From Candidatus Thorarchaeota archaeon (GTDB lineage Archaea; Asgardarchaeota; Thorarchaeia; Thorarchaeales; Thorarchaeaceae), in the NCBI GenBank assembly GCA_016841005.1, contig JAEORG010000390.1:1-12793 (forward strand): a stretch of DNA of 12,793 nucleotides. The letters run 5' to 3'. The translations under genes were made by a program, and so were the position numbers. The notes under the pieces were generated by a model. The model was not told the DNA's origin and made no database searches. It was given only the letters and a program-made list of their open reading frames with translations. Within the stretch, counting starts at the first letter, position 1; the number at the start of each line of letters is the position of its first letter. Shown piece after piece: positions 8,825 through 12,793 of this stretch.

Positions 8825-8894
8825 ATCACTAGATTCATGTAGACTTAGTGATATGACTTCTCGATGATTAATGAGAGTCTATAGAATTAGTGAT
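8825..8894. promoter_or_regulatory. Three copies of the 7-mer TAGTGAT around the cupin start; candidate operator
   Basis: ATCACTA at 8825-8831 and TAGTGAT at 8846-8852 form an inverted repeat with a 14-base spacer. TAGTGAT recurs at 8888-8894, inside codons 6-8 of the cupin gene; there and at the second copy the preceding base is also T. Start-to-start distances are 21 and 42 bases, about two and four helical turns, so all copies would face the same side of the DNA. This pattern suits a dimeric repressor controlling the cupin gene; the regulator is not in the window. Confidence 0.35.
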
Positions 8895-9233
8895 TCGGAA
8901 ACGAAAGGACGAAGTGGATACTCTGCAAGTTATGTTGCAGATCTAACTCTAGGAAATCCTTCGGATACTGTTGGTGTGATTGAAGTTAGGATTCCCAAGA
9001 GAACGAAAACTGAACCTCACGCGCATGCAGTTTTAGAAGAAGCCTTCATTGTAATGAATCGTACTAGGATGGGTGTTGGAAATACCTTACTCGATTTGGA
9101 AGCTGGAGATGTAGTCCTTGCAAGTCCAGGCGAACCGCATTGGTTCGAAACTTATGACGATGAGGATGTAACCCTGATAGCACTTAAGATGCCAAATCTA
9201 AAGAATGACAAAATTACTAAAAATTCAGACTGA
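8871..9233 (+). CDS. Small single-domain cupin protein
   Basis: This 120-residue protein is a one-domain cupin, a small cytosolic beta-barrel that usually binds one divalent metal. Cupin motif 1 is visible as H50-A-H52 followed by E56/E57 and G68 or G70. Motif 2 is GDVVLASPGEPHWFE, residues 79-93, with H90. H50, H52, E56 and H90 are the likely metal ligands. Family members act as dioxygenases, sugar isomerases or ligand sensors, and sequence alone does not say which; short stand-alone cupins are often uncharacterised. No Shine-Dalgarno lies before the ATG, so the mRNA may be leaderless or short-leadered. An in-frame ATG at 8853 gives only a 4-codon peptide before a stop, so 8871 is the best start. 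It is the only plus-strand gene here, divergent from the giant gene and convergent with the small membrane-protein gene. The last residues (KNDKITKNSD) are polar and probably disordered. Confidence 0.85.
   Translation: MRVYRISDSETKGRSGYSASYVADLTLGNPSDTVGVIEVRIPKRTKTEPHAHAVLEEAFIVMNRTRMGVGNTLLDLEAGDVVLASPGEPHWFETYDDEDVTLIALKMPNLKNDKITKNSD
9210..9224 (-). terminator. Oligo-T terminator for the PIN/membrane-protein operon, lying inside the cupin gene
   Basis: Read on the minus strand, 12 bases past the TAA of the three-helix protein gene there is TTTTT (9223-9219), then TTTT (9213-9210). Archaeal RNA polymerase terminates at such T-runs without needing a hairpin. The run coincides with the AAA/AAT codons for the cupin's KITKN tail. 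No comparable T-run follows the cupin stop on the plus strand. Confidence 0.4.
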
Positions 9234-9235
9234 AA

Positions 9236-9655
9236 TTACTCATCATCTGAAAGGTCCGAATCATCATCTTCATCAAAGACAAAATCAACCGAACCAGTTG
9301 GACGGTCAATCATCGTAGGGACAGACCGTTTGATTATATCTGACATTTCTTTCCAATCTCTGAATCTCTGTCTTCGCCCAATAATTCCTGCGATTGTTAC
9401 AATAATGAATACTGTTAGTGCAATGATGTAGAGCTCAATCCTATTATCAAATGCGTTAGAAGAGGCAGATACCGCAAGTGCAGCAATTCCCGCCACAATA
9501 ATAGTATTGAGCATGCAGTCGCATTTTATTCCTAGTTCCTCTGGTCCAACGATGAAATCTTCAGGATCAGACCCTGGTGCTCTATTAAAATAATAGTTGA
9601 AAATTACAGCTAAGGTAGTTCCTATTACTAGAAAAACTCCAACTATTAGATCCAT
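9236..9655 (-). CDS. Small three-helix membrane protein with an acidic C-terminal tail, function unknown
   Basis: I do not recognise this 139-residue protein. Three hydrophobic helices are visible at about 2-22, 49-66 and 74-93. The loop between helices 1 and 2 holds a C-x-C pair (C45, C47). A basic stretch after helix 3 (GRRQRFRDWKEM) suggests a cytoplasmic C-terminus, which would place the N-terminus outside. The tail ends in a run of Asp/Glu/Ser (FDEDDDSDLSDDE) and could be a protein-binding or ion-binding patch. Start: ATG at 9655, with AGAGGA 7 bases upstream. The gene follows the PIN-domain gene by 16 bases on the same strand, so co-transcription is very likely. A plausible role is to anchor or regulate the PIN protein at the membrane; that is inference from context only. 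The stop codon is 2 bases from the convergent cupin stop. Confidence 0.8.
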   Translation of the reverse strand: MDLIVGVFLVIGTTLAVIFNYYFNRAPGSDPEDFIVGPEELGIKCDCMLNTIIVAGIAALAVSASSNAFDNRIELYIIALTVFIIVTIAGIIGRRQRFRDWKEMSDIIKRSVPTMIDRPTGSVDFVFDEDDDSDLSDDE

Positions 9656-9671
9656 AGCAATGTCCTCTTGA

Positions 9672-11483
9672 TTATGCTTCCTCTGGTTCAGCTAGGTTCA
9701 TGTAACTGAATCCATATTCACCTTCAAATGAAATTTCAGCTCCCTTGCTTGGTAATAACAGTAGTGTGACTGCATATTTATTCTTAACCTCCTCAGAAGT
9801 TTCAGATGTACTAAATTTACCTCTTGTGAGAGCCACTTTATGTCCAGTTTTGAGCTTGTTGAGTGTTGGATATTGGGAGATATCTATACCAATTCTTGTA
9901 TGAAGAGTAGCATTTCTTACTACTAGTGTTTCTATTCCATCGATGTCTTCTACAGAAAGAACATCCATCCACCCCTGAAGTGATTCTGGAAGCTTGCTAA
10001 CAGTCACAGGTTTATCTGAGAGTTTAATGTCAAGAGGAGGAATATTCCCTTGGATTTCATTCAGAATGGGAGTAACAGATGATGTATCCCAGCCCTTCTT
10101 GACAAAGGTCTTCAGAGCATGTTCTGCAATCTTCTCCAGAGCTGGCTTTAATCGATCATGCGATGACGATGAAACTTTGTATAACATCTCAAATGAAGAT
10201 TGAGCACCTTCATCCTTTCCATATGCAACTCCGATTTTGTACGCTGTCACAGCAAGTTGCCAAGCGTTATCATGGTCATCGAATTGGATGGCATATTTAG
10301 CAATATCATTTAGCATTGCAATAGTAACTTCAGGATACTCCAGTGTCGTCTTGGTTAATGAGAACCCGCCCATGAACTTTCTTAGAATCTGCATTGTGAT
10401 ATAGAGACCTTCAGAAGTCTCCATCATATCATCAAGCCCTAAGCGTTTTAGAAGGGAGTCATATAGCGAGTAGAAATAGTCAATTTCATCGTAGTCCTCA
10501 CGGATGAGGGAGATGACAATCCGTACAAAAAAGACCGATGCCTTTAGAGAATCGTCTTGTACTCCTGCGAACATCAAGAGTCGAAACGCCTCATCACTGA
10601 TTGCAAGTGCATCCTCTACTCCTTCCTTTGTACCTCTGTAGAGGTGACAAATCATCTCTAAGTAATAGAGGAATAAAGTAAGATCTGCTGCATGTTCTAC
10701 AAGTTTCTCATGAGTTTCATTATCCTCTGTCAGGGTTGATACGATGAGTAAACGCTCAATCTCAGTCTGGACTGCTTCAATTTCGCGTGCAAGTGAGTCA
10801 TATTTTCCTTCCTTGAAGTCTTCAAACATAGTAGGGATACCAGCTTTGATATCCTCAAGGAAATCAAGCACAAAGAGGGGCTGGCCACGAGAGAGTGTTT
10901 TATCAAATGCACCTGCAGGTCGTTTCACTTCTCTTAGGACCTTCATGGCATGTTCTTCAATAATTCGTATACGTGTTACTGGATCGTATGCTTCGCTTCG
11001 TGAGATACTGTAACGAACTTCTTCAGAGTAGATTCGTTCTCTTATAGGAGTGAGCTTCTTCCTTACATCCTCATCGTTAACCGATTCTAGTAATTGAAGC
11101 ACAAAAGCAGACCCAACAATACCCTCAACTTCGATATTCAGATCTTGAATCGTGTTTAATAGCTTGAGGTCACTAGTGACAATTTTAGAATCCTTTGATC
11201 GCATCGCAGCAAGTATGAGCGACATGTCATTTGGTTGAGGTAATGAAGAATCTGGTCGATTTATACTCTCCATAAGATCCTTGATGTCTTTTTTCAAAGT
11301 TTCATCAATCTGAATAATTTGCTCAACTTCTCTCCTAAGATACCATCGAAGTTCTTGGAATACTTGTCGGGTTATCCATAACTCCATTCCTATCTTATCT
11401 GCTGCTTCCTTAATCATGAATACATCTTTAGGACGTTCACTGAAACCTGAGATGAAGAAGTTTGCATCTAAGTATACACGCAT
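9672..11483 (-). CDS. PIN-domain ribonuclease-like protein with helical-repeat middle and beta-rich C-terminus
   Basis: This 603-residue protein is probably cytoplasmic, with three parts. Residues 1-135 are a PIN nuclease domain: D6 in VYLDANFF, E44 in FQELRWYLR, D86 in PNDMSLILAAM and D105 in IVTSDLKLL supply the four acidic positions expected for a two-metal ribonuclease site, so it looks catalytically intact. Residues about 140-470 are almost all amphipathic helices (for example 257-282, 290-305, 313-329, 384-420), suggesting a TPR-like solenoid for binding protein or RNA. Residues about 485-603 are beta-rich (ETLVVRNATLHTRIGI, HKVALTRGKF, AVTLLLLP) and may be an OB-like or other small barrel. 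Toxin-type VapC PIN proteins are about 130 residues with an adjacent antitoxin; this one is over four times longer and none is visible, so a housekeeping RNA-processing or decay role is likelier. Start: ATG at 11483, with only a distant GGAG. It heads a two-gene operon. Confidence 0.85.
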   Translation of the reverse strand: MRVYLDANFFISGFSERPKDVFMIKEAADKIGMELWITRQVFQELRWYLRREVEQIIQIDETLKKDIKDLMESINRPDSSLPQPNDMSLILAAMRSKDSKIVTSDLKLLNTIQDLNIEVEGIVGSAFVLQLLESVNDEDVRKKLTPIRERIYSEEVRYSISRSEAYDPVTRIRIIEEHAMKVLREVKRPAGAFDKTLSRGQPLFVLDFLEDIKAGIPTMFEDFKEGKYDSLAREIEAVQTEIERLLIVSTLTEDNETHEKLVEHAADLTLFLYYLEMICHLYRGTKEGVEDALAISDEAFRLLMFAGVQDDSLKASVFFVRIVISLIREDYDEIDYFYSLYDSLLKRLGLDDMMETSEGLYITMQILRKFMGGFSLTKTTLEYPEVTIAMLNDIAKYAIQFDDHDNAWQLAVTAYKIGVAYGKDEGAQSSFEMLYKVSSSSHDRLKPALEKIAEHALKTFVKKGWDTSSVTPILNEIQGNIPPLDIKLSDKPVTVSKLPESLQGWMDVLSVEDIDGIETLVVRNATLHTRIGIDISQYPTLNKLKTGHKVALTRGKFSTSETSEEVKNKYAVTLLLLPSKGAEISFEGEYGFSYMNLAEPEEA

Positions 11484-11554
11484 TCAGTTCTAACTCCAAT
11501 TATCCTGCTTGAATCGTCTTTATTGCTTTGAGCTTGTGAGTCTGAATCTATTGG

Positions 11555-11576
11555 CCATAAAGCGCTTTCGCTATGG
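11555..11576 (-). other. Bulged hairpin in the PIN leader
   Basis: On the minus strand CCAT-AGCG pairs with CGCT-ATGG, with loop AAAG and a 2-base TT bulge, giving 8 base pairs. It contains the 10-base palindrome AAAGCGCTTT (11559-11568). It could be the first structure of the mRNA leader or part of an operator. No known riboswitch class is recognised. Confidence 0.35.
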
Positions 11577-11612
11577 TGGACAAGACTGAGCCATTTTAAA
11601 ACGTCCTCCTGT

Positions 11613-11617
11613 AAAAA
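11613..11617 (-). terminator. Oligo-T run after the glycosyltransferase gene
   Basis: TTTTT on the minus strand lies about 30 bases past the TAA at 11648-11646 and just before the presumed PIN promoter. It fits a short archaeal intrinsic terminator, though five Ts alone are weak evidence. Confidence 0.3.
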
Positions 11618-11645
11618 GATTCCTTTGTAACGATAAAGTATCTCC

Positions 11646-12773
11646 TTACATCAATTTTATGTGACCTAGAAATTCAAGGATTGGACCAGAGAGCAAATAA
11701 TCAAGATTCACTATTACTCCAATAAAATGAGCCATTATTAGCCCTATGAAGATGTATCTGTATCGTGATTGATCCTGTTCATTTTCAAAATAGAGAACTG
11801 GAATGATAAACCAGAAATAATACCAGATTAAAACCCATGAAAAGAATATTAGAATTAGTGGAAGAGCAAAGATGAAAATACTTCTCCACTCCCTAGTTCG
11901 CAGTGTTAGTGTGGGAATTGGAATTCCCTTGAATTTTCTTAATTCGAAGATGGAGTAAATGAAAGACAGTATCAATGCAGCTGGTGCAATAATCGAAAGA
12001 GGATTAGTTGTAGCAAATCCAATGAAAAAGGGATTGGATATTGAAGTTGCATATGATGTATTATTGAGTAAATGCTGAATCAACGTATTATAACTAATTC
12101 CAGCTAAGAGCATAGGAAGAAAGAGAATACCACTGACAACTAGGAATGGGATTAATATCAATGGATTAGATATTGCGATTATTGGGAGAATCATTGCTGG
12201 ATATAACTTCGTTTGAGCAGCTATCCCAAGTATACCTCCACTAGAAAGAATCTTTCCATTTCGATAGAGAACTAAGGAACTTAACCATAAGAAATCAGCT
12301 AAAGGTTCTGCTTTGCCGAATCCAATAGCCAAAGAAAGCCCAAATAGGTAATACATTATGATGAACTGTTTAAACCATCTTCGCTCCCAATAGTCCTGAC
12401 CTAGATAGAGGAAGAGGATAATATTGAGATGCATAATGAACGCCATAACGAAATTGACTATGTAGTGAGGACCAAACATTCCTGGTTCAATGGCTGCGAG
12501 AAATGAGAAGAAAGCCAACGCCACAATAGGATATTCGTATGATACATTCAGAATTCCAGTCAACAGATGGTCTGCTGGCACCGAATATGTTTCATTAAGC
12601 TCTTTGTCAGTTAAGTTGTAGACTGCAACACCATCAGTGAGGAAGAGCTCGCCATAGAGCATGTTTCGATTCCTATCACGTTGCACGATTGTCGCATCAA
12701 GAACCGGAACTAGAACAAAAGATAGAACTAGTGAGAGTACTAAGTAGTTTCGATACTTACGACAAATCCCCAA
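11646..12773 (-). CDS. Polytopic GT-C-type glycosyltransferase, GT87/DUF2029-like, possibly missing its N-terminus
   Basis: This integral membrane protein (375 residues as drawn) has about 9 hydrophobic helices, the first at 10-29. Features recall GT87/DUF2029 polyprenyl-phosphate-sugar-dependent mannosyltransferases: an acidic extracytoplasmic loop after helix 1 (D33, E42, D47), YEYP (79-82) before helix 2, and the G-I-A-A-Q-T-K-L-Y-P-A-M-I-L-P segment (183-197), which is characteristic of the family. Known members transfer a sugar from a lipid-phosphate donor on the outer face of the membrane. The precise sugar and acceptor cannot be told. The first usable codon in the window is TTG at 12773 with no Shine-Dalgarno before it, and the frame stays open to base 12793 (W-G-T-Y-S-P before the TTG), so the true start may lie outside the window. 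A role in glycosylating sequon-rich surface proteins like those at 1-8692 is an attractive but unproven link. Confidence 0.75.
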   Translation of the reverse strand: MGICRKYRNYLVLSLVLSFVLVPVLDATIVQRDRNRNMLYGELFLTDGVAVYNLTDKELNETYSVPADHLLTGILNVSYEYPIVALAFFSFLAAIEPGMFGPHYIVNFVMAFIMHLNIILFLYLGQDYWERRWFKQFIIMYYLFGLSLAIGFGKAEPLADFLWLSSLVLYRNGKILSSGGILGIAAQTKLYPAMILPIIAISNPLILIPFLVVSGILFLPMLLAGISYNTLIQHLLNNTSYATSISNPFFIGFATTNPLSIIAPAALILSFIYSIFELRKFKGIPIPTLTLRTREWRSIFIFALPLILIFFSWVLIWYYFWFIIPVLYFENEQDQSRYRYIFIGLIMAHFIGVIVNLDYLLSGPILEFLGHIKLM

Positions 12774-12793
12774 TGGGCTGTATGTACCCCACA

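Larger units (their letters stand above)
11484..11645 (-). promoter_or_regulatory. Leader/promoter region of the PIN operon
   Basis: This 162-base gap has no tRNA-like fold and no long frame. On the minus strand, in order, it holds a T-run, the purine block AGGAGGACG followed by TTTTAAAA (11601-11594), a hairpin (11555-11576) and an A-rich stretch leading to the PIN start. Purines plus TTTTAAAA match a BRE/TATA arrangement; that would put transcription start near 11570 and give a leader of about 85 bases. Confidence 0.4.

Noticed and set aside
8853..8867. A 4-codon upstream frame (MTSR) just before the cupin ATG
   Set aside because: It is in the cupin frame but ends in TGA, has no ribosome binding site, and is short enough to be chance.
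9672..10087. A toxin-antitoxin module with the PIN protein as VapC toxin
   Set aside because: The protein is 603 residues instead of about 130, and the neighbouring small protein is a three-helix membrane protein, not a DNA-binding antitoxin; it is also encoded downstream.
9994..11013. Short frames at 9994-10203, 10730-10912 and 10744-11013
   Set aside because: They are shadows of the PIN-domain gene, whose acidic catalytic positions and long helical region support the other frame.

Overview
The window looks archaeal, and an Asgard-type lineage (Thorarchaeota-like) is the best guess. The supports are a very large secreted protein built from Ig-like repeats with one C-terminal membrane anchor and a cytoplasmic tail, dense N-x-S/T sequons, a GT87-like polytopic glycosyltransferase, a PIN domain fused to a helical-repeat region, Shine-Dalgarno-led genes, GTG and TTG starts, and AT-rich spacers with oligo-T runs on the transcribed strand. 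The lineage is inferred from gene style; no marker gene is present.

Layout, left to right. (1) 1-932, minus strand: the 5' part of a secreted protein whose C-terminus lies beyond the left edge. (2) 929-8692, minus: a giant 2587-residue surface protein with a signal peptide, an N-terminal beta-rich domain homologous to protein (1), about 17 Ig-like repeats of about 100 residues, one transmembrane helix and a tail of about 187 residues. The two genes overlap by 4 bases (GTGA), so they form a tandem, probably translationally coupled pair with the giant gene first. (3) 8693-8870: a divergent promoter region with two dyads; one 7-mer occurs three times, 21 and 42 bases apart. (4) 8871-9233, plus: a small single-domain cupin. 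(5) 9236-9655, minus: a three-helix membrane protein with an acidic tail, 2 bases from the cupin stop codon. (6) 9672-11483, minus: a 603-residue PIN-domain protein with a helical-repeat middle and a beta-rich C-terminus, 16 bases upstream of (5) and probably in one operon with it. (7) 11484-11645: a leader/promoter region with an oligo-T run, a TATA-like box or micro-ORF, and a hairpin. (8) 11646-12773 or beyond, minus: a GT-C-type glycosyltransferase of the GT87/DUF2029 kind, whose frame stays open to the right edge.

How they may work together: the surface pair probably forms an outer coat or adhesin, with the giant member linking the outside to the cytoplasm. The glycosyltransferase could act in the lipid-linked sugar pathway that decorates such sequon-rich proteins, but it is separated from them and the link is only contextual. 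The PIN protein and its small membrane partner may form a membrane-associated RNA-processing or RNA-decay unit. No CRISPR array, insertion sequence, tRNA or rRNA was seen.
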